Positions 29,582 through 36,991 of a stretch of 64,000 nt of DNA are shown piece after piece. Location: NCBI RefSeq assembly GCF_000279145.1, contig NC_018178.1:2985688-3049687 (forward strand), written 5' to 3'. Each line of letters opens with the position of its first letter. Positions within the stretch are counted from its first letter, which is position 1. The position numbers and the translations under genes are program-made. The notes beneath the pieces were generated by a model. That model searched no databases and was not told the origin of the DNA. It saw only the letters and a program-made list of their open reading frames with translations. Source of the DNA: Melioribacter roseus P3M-2 (GTDB lineage Bacteria; Bacteroidota; Ignavibacteria; Ignavibacteriales; Melioribacteraceae).

Positions 29582-30319
29582 TTATTCTTCCCAATTAAAA
29601 TATTTTTCTTCGATGATAAGGAGAATCTTATCGCCCGCCCAAATCAAAAATGTGGTAATTACTGCGACAACGAACAAGAAAACGAAATCATTGTAATATA
29701 GCGCTTTGTAGTATATGCCGCCAAGTCCGTTCCCCTTCTCCGCAAATTCATAAAAAAGCACAATCATCCAAATCAGATAATGCTTTGCGATTAATACGCG
29801 ATATAAATACTTTTGTAAAATTTTATGGACGACTGTTTTTGCGACTTCTTGTTTAGACATCCCGAGATTAAACGCTACGTCTATATATTCCTTTTTAATA
29901 TCATTCATTTTTTCTGCGGCGGACAATTTGAGCATAGCCGACACAAAAACAAAACCAAACAACAACTCGCCCCAAAACGAAGCGCCGAACCAGAACAGAA
30001 ATAATAAAACAGGGAATAAAAAAGGAACATATTTAATCGGTCTAACTGCAGAGAAATCAAATGAGGCAAAAAGATTTAATCCGGTTTTTAAAACTGCAAG
30101 AATTAACAAGTAGGCTAACAACATCGAAACGTAGATAACTGTGGTTGTGGAAGCCAGGCTTTGGAACATATCGTAAACGTTCCACGATTCGACGAACGAT
30201 TCGATTATCTGCGAAGGCTGAGGCAATACTCTATTAACGGGTAAAATAAATTCGAAAAGCATCAAATAAATAAACAGAAGAGTTAAGACAAATTTAATCC
30301 CGCTGTAATTTTTATTCAT
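29582..30319 (-). CDS. ABC transporter permease (SsuC/TauC-like)
   Basis: 245 residues with about six hydrophobic helices. The cytoplasmic EAA-type coupling loop is visible as EYIDVAFNLGMSKQEVAKTVV, with the conserved glycine. NRVLPQPSQIIESF near the N-terminus is typical of nitrate/sulfonate/taurine permeases, which start with LPSPxxv. No substrate-binding protein is encoded beside it, although this transporter type normally needs one. The coupled ATPase is degenerate. The pair may have taken on a different role, or may use a binding protein from elsewhere. Confidence 0.82.
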   Translation of the reverse strand: MNKNYSGIKFVLTLLFIYLMLFEFILPVNRVLPQPSQIIESFVESWNVYDMFQSLASTTTVIYVSMLLAYLLILAVLKTGLNLFASFDFSAVRPIKYVPFLFPVLLFLFWFGASFWGELLFGFVFVSAMLKLSAAEKMNDIKKEYIDVAFNLGMSKQEVAKTVVHKILQKYLYRVLIAKHYLIWMIVLFYEFAEKGNGLGGIYYKALYYNDFVFLFVVAVITTFLIWAGDKILLIIEEKYFNWEE

Positions 30320-30382
30320 TTGTATCCTGTCGGTTTTATGTACTTAATTTATCGATAGGAAATCGATTATGCAACTATATAA

Positions 30383-31024
30383 TCATATTAAGAAAGGATT
30401 AATTTCCTTTTCCCTGCCAATTGTGGAAGATTCGCCGTGTCCGGGATAAATAATTACGTCTTCCGGAAGCGTAAGCAACCCGGATTTAATCGATTCTATA
30501 AGTTGATTGTAGTTTCCGCCCCAAAGATCCGTTCTTCCGATACTTTCCTGAAAAAGAACGTCGCCGGTAAAACAAATTTTTTCATCAGGCAAATAGATAG
30601 AAAATTCGCCGGGGGTATGTCCGGGTGTAAAAATAAATTTCAGTTTCGAATTACCGACTTGAAGATCGAGCTTTTCGTCGATATAAAAATCGGGTTTGGG
30701 AGATTCTTCGAATTCCATTCCGTAACCGGCTGCAACTTCTTTCATTAAATCGAGAAGAAAAAGATCCTTTTCGGGCGCATAGAATTGAGGATTAAATTTT
30801 TCGTACACAAATCTGTTGCCGAGAATATGATCGATATGACAATGGGTATTAAAAAGATAACGGAGTTTAATGCCGTTCAATTCGATAAAATCGGATAATG
30901 TTTCTTTCTCGAGTTGGGTGGAACAGCCCGGATCGATAATCGCCGCATCGAACGTAAGATCGTCCCAGATTAAATATGTATTCTCCGCAAAGAGATTGAA
31001 TACAAATTTTTTAATCGAAATCAT
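30383..31024 (-). CDS. MBL-fold metallo-hydrolase (glyoxalase II-like)
   Basis: 213 residues. The metal-binding motif NTHCHIDHILGN (HxHxDH) is followed by FTPGHTPGEFSIY, CFTGDVLFQESIGRTDLWGG and IYPGHGESSTIG, giving the full two-metal site. The size and motif set fit the short GloB/YcbL group, which hydrolyses thioesters such as S-lactoylglutathione or related small thiol conjugates. Its start overlaps the aroC stop by four bases. The substrate cannot be inferred from the neighbours. Confidence 0.9.
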   Translation of the reverse strand: MISIKKFVFNLFAENTYLIWDDLTFDAAIIDPGCSTQLEKETLSDFIELNGIKLRYLFNTHCHIDHILGNRFVYEKFNPQFYAPEKDLFLLDLMKEVAAGYGMEFEESPKPDFYIDEKLDLQVGNSKLKFIFTPGHTPGEFSIYLPDEKICFTGDVLFQESIGRTDLWGGNYNQLIESIKSGLLTLPEDVIIYPGHGESSTIGREKEINPFLI

Positions 31025-32232
31025 TTATTAAAATTTTCTTTGAGACGTTTTTCTAACTGACCGGTATAATTCAAAAAATTCGCTCTGGTTTCTTCGATTG
31101 AATCGCCGCCGAATTTATCGAGGAACAGTTTTGCAACGCTCCAGGCTGCCATCGATTCCGCAATAACCGCGCATGCCGGCGCGGCTACAAAGTCGCTTCG
31201 TTCTCGTCGGGCTTTAATATTCTTCATTTTCGACAAGTCAATAGAACCGATTGGCGACATGAGCGTGGCTATCGGTTTCATTGCTACTCTAATAATTATC
31301 GGGAGTCCCGTCGATATTCCGCCTTCTATTCCCCCGGCATTGTTAGTCTTGCGGCTGATTTTGCCTTTTCTCAGAACAATTTCGTCGTGTACCGCAGAGC
31401 CGTATTCATCCGCCATCTTGAATCCCCTGCCAATCTCGACTCCCTTAACGGCTTGTATCGACATTATAGAATGAGCCAGGTCGGCTTCGAGACGAGTATC
31501 GTAATGCACAAAGCTTCCGATGCCTATGGGCATACCCGTTATTACGACATAAAATGTACCTCCAAGCGTATCGCCCTTTTTCTTGGCGAGTTTTATCCGT
31601 CGAATTATTTTATCTTCATGCTCTTTGTCTAAAACCCTCACCGGACTTTTATCCGAAATCTTGTTTAATTTTTCAGCCGAATAATTCGAATTTATTTTAT
31701 TGGCAAAAAACTTATCTATAAAATTCTCTTTCGGATAAATGCCTCCTATGCTTTCTACGAAACTGCCGACGTGAATGCCGAACTCGCTCAAAAATTTTCT
31801 GGCTACCGAGCAGGCTGCCACGCGAGCCGCAGTTTCCCTCGCGCTCGAACGTTCGATGGAATTGCGTATATCGTCGAAATTATATTTCGTTACGCCGACC
31901 AAATCGGCGTGTCCCGGACGAGGAATCGATATCTTTTCAATCGGAACATCGACCGGCTCCGGATTCATTTTGTCTGTCCAGTTTTCCCAGTCTTTATTCC
32001 AGATAATCATCGAGATCGGCGAACCGAGAGTTTTACCGTGCCGGATACCCGAGAGTATTTCCGCTTTATCCGTTTCAATTTTCATTCTGAGACCCCGGCC
32101 GTAGCCTGCCTGACGTCTCTTCAATTGTTCGTTTATATATTCGGATGAAATTTCAATATTCGAAGGGAATCCGCTTACAACTGTTACAAGAGCTTTTCCG
32201 TGGGATTCGCCTGCGGTAACAAAATCAATCAT
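31021..32232 (-). CDS. aroC: Chorismate synthase
   Basis: 403 residues. It converts EPSP to chorismate, the last step of the shikimate pathway, using reduced FMN. Signatures are TAGESHGKALVTVVSGFP at the N-terminus, RRQAGYGRGLRMKIETD, the conserved HAD-GVTKYNFDD region with RSSARETAARVAACSVA, and GIEGGISTGLPI. The slightly extended length fits the AroC type with an inserted mid-segment (residues about 170-200). It starts downstream of the bidirectional terminator at 32267-32297, so it begins a new transcript. Confidence 0.96.
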   Translation of the reverse strand: MIDFVTAGESHGKALVTVVSGFPSNIEISSEYINEQLKRRQAGYGRGLRMKIETDKAEILSGIRHGKTLGSPISMIIWNKDWENWTDKMNPEPVDVPIEKISIPRPGHADLVGVTKYNFDDIRNSIERSSARETAARVAACSVARKFLSEFGIHVGSFVESIGGIYPKENFIDKFFANKINSNYSAEKLNKISDKSPVRVLDKEHEDKIIRRIKLAKKKGDTLGGTFYVVITGMPIGIGSFVHYDTRLEADLAHSIMSIQAVKGVEIGRGFKMADEYGSAVHDEIVLRKGKISRKTNNAGGIEGGISTGLPIIIRVAMKPIATLMSPIGSIDLSKMKNIKARRERSDFVAAPACAVIAESMAAWSVAKLFLDKFGGDSIEETRANFLNYTGQLEKRLKENFNK

Positions 32233-32266
32233 TTTACCAGCCCTGTTTTTTTGATGCGTAAATATA

Positions 32267-32297
32267 AAAAAAGCGTCCTAATAATGGACGCTTTTTT
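32267..32297. terminator. Bidirectional intrinsic terminator after htrA
   Basis: A 12-base perfect stem, AAAAAAGCGTCC (32267-32278) with GGACGCTTTTTT (32286-32297), and a seven-base loop, has A/T runs on both sides. It lies 20 bases after the htrA stop and 35 bases before the aroC start, so it ends the long minus-strand operon that begins with the permease genes near 42942. Confidence 0.92.
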
Positions 32298-32316
32298 CGG
32301 TTAAAATCATTTTTAT

Positions 32317-33816
32317 TTATTCTTCTTCGGGAATTTCCAGACCGACGAGGCGGGAATTACCCTGACTGTCTACCAATTTGAGAAGAACGGCTTTCCCTTT
32401 GTTGTCATTGAATATTTCTTCGAGTTCGCTTACCGTTTTAACCGGCTTTTTATCGGCTTCCGTTATTACAACGCCTTTTATTATGCGCTGGTTATAAGCC
32501 TTGCTGAAGTTTTTTACTTCGGTGACGAGAACGCCGTTACCCACTTTATATTCTTTCAGTTCCTCTTCGGTCATGTTTCTGACCGTCATTCCAACGTTAT
32601 CGAATTTTATTTCCTTCTTGTCGATTTTCCCTTTCGATTTTCCTTTATCCGAAGTCTTAACATTATCGGAGGCATCCTCGTCGCGGGCTTTCAGTTTAAC
32701 ATACCTTTCGATTTTTTTACCGTCGCGGTAGAGAGTCAATTTTACTTCGTCGCCTGCGCGTTTCGAAGCTACATACGACTGCAATTCGCTCGGTACGTTT
32801 ACTTCTTTTTCGTCTATCTTAAGAATAACGTCGCCTTGTTTAATATCGGCTTTTTCTGCGGCGCCGCCTTTAACAATATCCTGTATAAGCACGCCTTTCG
32901 GTTCGTCGAGTCCTATCGCCTTTGCTGTTTGGGCGTCGAGTTCGGAGATCTGCACTCCAATATAACCGCGGCTGACTTTGCCGTTAGCGATTAAATCTCT
33001 CGCAACGGCTTTTGCCAGGTTAATCGGTATGGCGAATCCGTAACCGATATATCTTTGTGTAATTCCGTCGGTTGCAATTGCAGAGTTAACTCCGATGACC
33101 GCGCCGTTTAAATCGACCAGAGCGCCTCCGCTGTTGCCGGGGTTAATGGCGGCGTCGGTTTGAATGAAATTTTCGATTGCGTATTGGTCGCGGATTATAT
33201 TAATATTTCTGCTCTTGGCGCTGATTATTCCGGCTGTTACTGTCGAAGCGAGCGAAAGCGGGTTTCCGATTGCCATAACCCATTGACCGACTTTAATATT
33301 ATCCGAATCGCCCAGATAAGCAGCCGGCAGGTCTTTTGCATTTATTTTAATCACAGCCAGATCCGTCAACGGGTCGGTGCCGACGATTTCTGCTTCGAAT
33401 TCTCGCTTGTCGTGCAAAGTAACCGTCACATGTTTGGCGTCCTCAACGACGTGATTGTTCGTAAGAATATATCCGTCTTCGGAAATTACAATTCCGCTTC
33501 CGCCTCCCTGCTGTTCTCGGGGAATGTCGTCTTTGAACGGGAAAAAGAAATGGAATTCTTCCGGCAATTTGTTTTTGACAGTTGTTACTACGGTAATCTG
33601 AACAATTGAAGGCGTAACTTTTTCGGCGGCTTCTATGAACGCGTTATTGAAAGCTGCGGCTTGCGGGTCTAAATTCACTACGGGGGCTTTATCGGCGCCA
33701 ATCTGTACGTCGGCATAACTGGGTCGAACCCAACCGAATCCCGAAACCAATACGGCTCCGAATACTATACCGATTAATATAAGTGAGACAGTACCCAGCA
33801 GATTTTTTCTATTCAT
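32317..33816 (-). CDS. htrA: Periplasmic HtrA/DegP-type serine protease
   Basis: 499 residues with an N-terminal signal or anchor (LLGTVSLILIGIVFGAVLVS). The trypsin-like domain has the catalytic triad His in LTNNHVVEDA, Asp in DPLTDLAVIK and Ser in NPGNSGGALVDL. PDZ1 (SRGYIGVQISELDAQTAKAI) and PDZ2 (from about residue 410, linked by a lysine-rich stretch with DKGKSKGKIDKKE) follow. This is a two-PDZ DegP/DegQ-like quality-control protease and chaperone. It is last in its operon, 14 bases after recO. Confidence 0.95.
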   Translation of the reverse strand: MNRKNLLGTVSLILIGIVFGAVLVSGFGWVRPSYADVQIGADKAPVVNLDPQAAAFNNAFIEAAEKVTPSIVQITVVTTVKNKLPEEFHFFFPFKDDIPREQQGGGSGIVISEDGYILTNNHVVEDAKHVTVTLHDKREFEAEIVGTDPLTDLAVIKINAKDLPAAYLGDSDNIKVGQWVMAIGNPLSLASTVTAGIISAKSRNINIIRDQYAIENFIQTDAAINPGNSGGALVDLNGAVIGVNSAIATDGITQRYIGYGFAIPINLAKAVARDLIANGKVSRGYIGVQISELDAQTAKAIGLDEPKGVLIQDIVKGGAAEKADIKQGDVILKIDEKEVNVPSELQSYVASKRAGDEVKLTLYRDGKKIERYVKLKARDEDASDNVKTSDKGKSKGKIDKKEIKFDNVGMTVRNMTEEELKEYKVGNGVLVTEVKNFSKAYNQRIIKGVVITEADKKPVKTVSELEEIFNDNKGKAVLLKLVDSQGNSRLVGLEIPEEE

Positions 33817-33830
33817 TTTAATTCCTCCTG

Positions 33831-34568
33831 TTATAGTACTTTAAGCGACCTGAGTCCTTTGAATTCGTCTATATTGTATTTCAAAAATTTTTCGAGCAGC
33901 ATTATCAGTGTGTCGAGTTCTCTGTCGCCGTATCGAACATTATTATTTTTTGAGCTTAGACACTGGAGTAAATTGAAAAGTTCCTTTGTAAAACGGAAAT
34001 GGCTCATTCTGTCTTTGCCGCATTCCCCGCATAAAATGCCCGAATCGTAATTGTAATTTATCTGCATTGTGTCGTTTAGCTCTTTGTTACATACGGAACA
34101 ATGAGTAATGGGAAATTGGTAACCGATTTCTTTAATGAAAAACAGAAAATATTTAGCGAAGTAAAATTTCGGATTTTTCTCGGCATTGTTCATTATTTCG
34201 AAAATCCTGACCGTGCCGTCGAAAAGCCTCGGATGCGGATCGAGTTCTACAGTTAACTGAAGCAACAATTCGATAACCGCAGTGGCATATTTAATGCGCT
34301 CGAAATCTTCTTTTATAGTCGGAAAATGTTTTATTAAATCGGCGCTGCCGATTAATTGAATATCCCTTGTTTCTTTCTTATAGATTATTACCTGGATAAC
34401 GTTAATCGCGTCGACTATCATGCCGATTTTCGATTTCGGGGAGCGGGCTCCTTTAACGATAACCGACATTTTGCCGAAGTCGCGGGTAAAAAGATGTGCT
34501 ATTTTACTGGTGTCTCCGTAATCGAGTTTATTGAGAACGACGGCGTCGGTTTTAATAATTTCAGACAT
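33831..34568 (-). CDS. recO: DNA repair protein RecO
   Basis: 245 residues. RecO anneals single strands and loads RecA with RecR. The N-terminal OB domain (IIKTDAVVLNKLDYGDTSKI, then FGKMSVIVKGARSPKS) is followed by a helical domain and a zinc site with CSVCNKEL and CGECGKDR. These are the four cysteines found in many, but not all, RecO proteins. Its start overlaps the mtnA stop by eight bases, suggesting translational coupling with an unrelated metabolic gene. Confidence 0.92.
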   Translation of the reverse strand: MSEIIKTDAVVLNKLDYGDTSKIAHLFTRDFGKMSVIVKGARSPKSKIGMIVDAINVIQVIIYKKETRDIQLIGSADLIKHFPTIKEDFERIKYATAVIELLLQLTVELDPHPRLFDGTVRIFEIMNNAEKNPKFYFAKYFLFFIKEIGYQFPITHCSVCNKELNDTMQINYNYDSGILCGECGKDRMSHFRFTKELFNLLQCLSSKNNNVRYGDRELDTLIMLLEKFLKYNIDEFKGLRSLKVL

Positions 34569-35571
34569 TCTCTAATCTGTAAGGATTTCCAAATACGCCC
34601 TTTTCCGTAATAATTCCGGTAATCAGTTCCGCCGGGGTTACGTCGAATGCGGGACAGTATGCATCGTAAGCGTCTGATGTAAAACGGCAGTCGCCTATTT
34701 TAACCAATTCCTCTTTACCGCGCAATTCGATTTTAATTTCTTTTCCGCTTGGACAATGTCTGTCGATTGTGGATGTCGGAGCCGCAATATAAAACGGTAT
34801 ATTATGATGCCTGGCAAGAACAGCAAGATTATACGTGCCTATTTTATTAGCCGTATCGCCGTTGACGGCAATACGATCGGCGCCCGTAATGATCAGGTCT
34901 ACTTTCTTTTCTTTCATTAAAACCGCCGCTGTTGAATCCGTATTAATCGAAAAAGGAATGCCCAGTTTATCGAGTTCCCACGCGGTAAGTCTGGAACCCT
35001 GAAGCAGCGGGCGGGTTTCGTCCACATGGACGCATTCCACGAAGCCATTAAAATATGCGCGACGTATAACGTTCAAAGCCGTGCCGCTTCCGCCGGTTGC
35101 CAACGCGCCGGTATTGCAATGCGTAAGAACTCTCATTTTTCGATCGAAAACCGACAAGCCGTTGAGCGCAATTTTTTCGCACATCTCGATATCGTCTTCA
35201 TGAAGCCTCTTGGCAGCTTCTATTAATTTCAAATATACCCGCGGGTCGTTTTTATATTTTTCAAATTCTTCCTTAATCGAGTCCAGACCGAAGAACAAAT
35301 TAACAGCTGTCGGACGCGTAGATTTCAGGCGGTTGTATGCTTTAAGAAATTCTTCTTCTACGTTTTCATTTTTATTTTTTACTGAAAGAGCCAGAGCGTA
35401 AGCCGCTGTAACGCCGATAGCCGGAGCGCCTCTTACTTCGAGCCTTTCGATTGCTATTGCAATCCTTTCGTAATCATCCGTAACAATATATTCCTCTTTC
35501 AACGGAAGTTTTGTCTGGTCGATCAAAATAATTTTATCGTCTTTGAATTTAACCGCTTCGATTTTAAACAT
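34561..35571 (-). CDS. mtnA: S-methyl-5-thioribose-1-phosphate isomerase
   Basis: 336 residues. It converts methylthioribose-1-phosphate to methylthioribulose-1-phosphate in methionine salvage. Characteristic stretches are RGAPAIGVTAAYALAL, LTHCNTGALATGGSGTAL with the catalytic cysteine, VDETRPLLQGSRLTAWEL, and ITGADRIAVNGDTANKIGTY with the catalytic aspartate. This last motif separates MtnA from eIF2B proteins. It follows the PfkB-type kinase gene by one base. No other mtn gene lies in the window. Confidence 0.95.
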   Translation of the reverse strand: MFKIEAVKFKDDKIILIDQTKLPLKEEYIVTDDYERIAIAIERLEVRGAPAIGVTAAYALALSVKNKNENVEEEFLKAYNRLKSTRPTAVNLFFGLDSIKEEFEKYKNDPRVYLKLIEAAKRLHEDDIEMCEKIALNGLSVFDRKMRVLTHCNTGALATGGSGTALNVIRRAYFNGFVECVHVDETRPLLQGSRLTAWELDKLGIPFSINTDSTAAVLMKEKKVDLIITGADRIAVNGDTANKIGTYNLAVLARHHNIPFYIAAPTSTIDRHCPSGKEIKIELRGKEELVKIGDCRFTSDAYDAYCPAFDVTPAELITGIITEKGVFGNPYRLENV

Positions 35572-35572
35572 A

Positions 35573-36478
35573 TCAAAAACTCGAGAGTTCTTTGAATTCG
35601 AAAAAACGATTTTGGATTTCGAGATAGCTCAGATCTTCCAATCCTTTAGTGCTGAATTTTTCCACGCAGAATGACGCCATTACGCTTCCGTAGATTACAG
35701 CTCGTTTAAGATTATCGAAACTCAGGTCGCGATTTTTGTGAAGATATCCGGTAAAGCCCCCGGCAAATGCGTCGCCGGCGCCCGTCGGGTCGTTAATATC
35801 TTCCATCGGATAAGCCGGCGCGGAAAATATCGAATCGTCTCCAAACAGCAGCGCCCCGTGCTCGCCTTTTTTTATTATTAAATATTTCGGACCCATCTCA
35901 GATATAATTTTAGCAGCTTTAATCAAATTCGGTTGTTGAGTTAAAAGCCGCGCTTCCGAGTCGTTTATAATCAAAACATCCACTCTTTTTAATACCTTCA
36001 ACAAATCTTCTTTCGCTCCTTCAATCCAAAAATTCATCGTGTCGCATACTACAAATTTCGGATTGGTTAGTTGATCGAGCACTTTGAGCTGCAACGCCGG
36101 CGATATGTTGCCCAAAATTACAAAACTGCTCTTCTTTTTTTGTTCGGGAATAACGGGGTCAAAATGTTCGAATACGTTCAAATGGGTAAAAAGCGAATCC
36201 CTCGCATTTAAATCGTAATGATATTTGCAGCCGTAGCGGAAGGTTTTTGCGCCTTCCACTATCTGAAGTCCTTCCAGATCGATGTTATGATTTTCGAGCA
36301 TACGTATGTGACGTTGTTCGAAATCGCCTCCAACGACGCCAACAATACTAACCGGAGCTGTAAAGTAGCTTGCAGCCAAAGAAATATAAGTGGTAGATCC
36401 GCCAAGAGCGTTTTTAACGCTGTCAAATGGCGTTTCGATATCATCCAAACCGATTGAACCGACAACGAGCAAACTCAC
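35573..36478 (-). CDS. PfkB-family sugar or nucleoside kinase
   Basis: About 301 residues. The start is set at a GTG (36476-36478), about seven bases after an AAAGGTGAT Shine-Dalgarno, giving MSLLVVGSIGLDDIETP. A GTG three codons earlier falls inside that site. It has LGGSTTYISLAASYF near the N-terminus and the C-terminal PfkB signature DPTGAGDAFAGGFTGYLH with the catalytic Asp. It sits one base before mtnA, and relatives of this subgroup are often near methionine-salvage genes. A role with methylthioadenosine products or adenosine is possible but unproven. Confidence 0.88.
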   Translation of the reverse strand: MSLLVVGSIGLDDIETPFDSVKNALGGSTTYISLAASYFTAPVSIVGVVGGDFEQRHIRMLENHNIDLEGLQIVEGAKTFRYGCKYHYDLNARDSLFTHLNVFEHFDPVIPEQKKKSSFVILGNISPALQLKVLDQLTNPKFVVCDTMNFWIEGAKEDLLKVLKRVDVLIINDSEARLLTQQPNLIKAAKIISEMGPKYLIIKKGEHGALLFGDDSIFSAPAYPMEDINDPTGAGDAFAGGFTGYLHKNRDLSFDNLKRAVIYGSVMASFCVEKFSTKGLEDLSYLEIQNRFFEFKELSSF

Positions 36479-36514
36479 AGTTATCACCTTTTTTTGTTTA
36501 TATAAATATAGGAA

Positions 36515-36982
36515 TCATTTTCGAAATTTTATTTCGAGCAGGTCAAAAAAATGATTTTTATTCATAAAATAATCTTCAATAATCTTTGCCGATTTGCGTT
36601 GTCCTTCCCAGGCAAGCATTCGGCGCGCCTCTACGGGACTGGTCCATTTGAAGTCGCAATGTTCTTCGGACAATTTAATTACCGCGTCGGCGTCTAGCAT
36701 AGCCGCAAAGACGGGTATTAAAACGATACTGTCGTCTCGATCCGAATAAAAAGAATTAACGTTCGGCACAGTCCAAAGTCGTAACGGGCGTTGGCCGGTT
36801 TCTTCATTAATTTCTCTCAAAGCAGTTTCGTATGCCTTTTCTCCATCTTTAATTTTTCCCGTAACCATCTGCCATATGGAAGGATAGAGTTCGCCTTGCG
36901 ATCTTTTTAAGAGTAAAAATTCGATACCTTCGTCATTTTCTCTAAAGAGATGAACTTCCACCATATTTGCCGTTATTTTCAT
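36515..36982 (-). CDS. NUDIX hydrolase
   Basis: 155 residues. The Nudix box is complete: GKIKDGEKAYETALREINEE followed by TG, matching GX5EX7REUXEEXGU, so it should bind Mg and cleave nucleoside-diphosphate-linked substrates. The overall look (VEVHLFRENDEGIEFLLLKR, then WQMVTGKI) is close to dihydroneopterin triphosphate pyrophosphatase or MutT-like housekeeping enzymes, but the substrate cannot be fixed by eye. It lies nine bases after the giant outer-membrane protein gene and 36 before the kinase. Confidence 0.88.
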   Translation of the reverse strand: MKITANMVEVHLFRENDEGIEFLLLKRSQGELYPSIWQMVTGKIKDGEKAYETALREINEETGQRPLRLWTVPNVNSFYSDRDDSIVLIPVFAAMLDADAVIKLSEEHCDFKWTSPVEARRMLAWEGQRKSAKIIEDYFMNKNHFFDLLEIKFRK

Positions 36983-36991
36983 AGTTCAATT

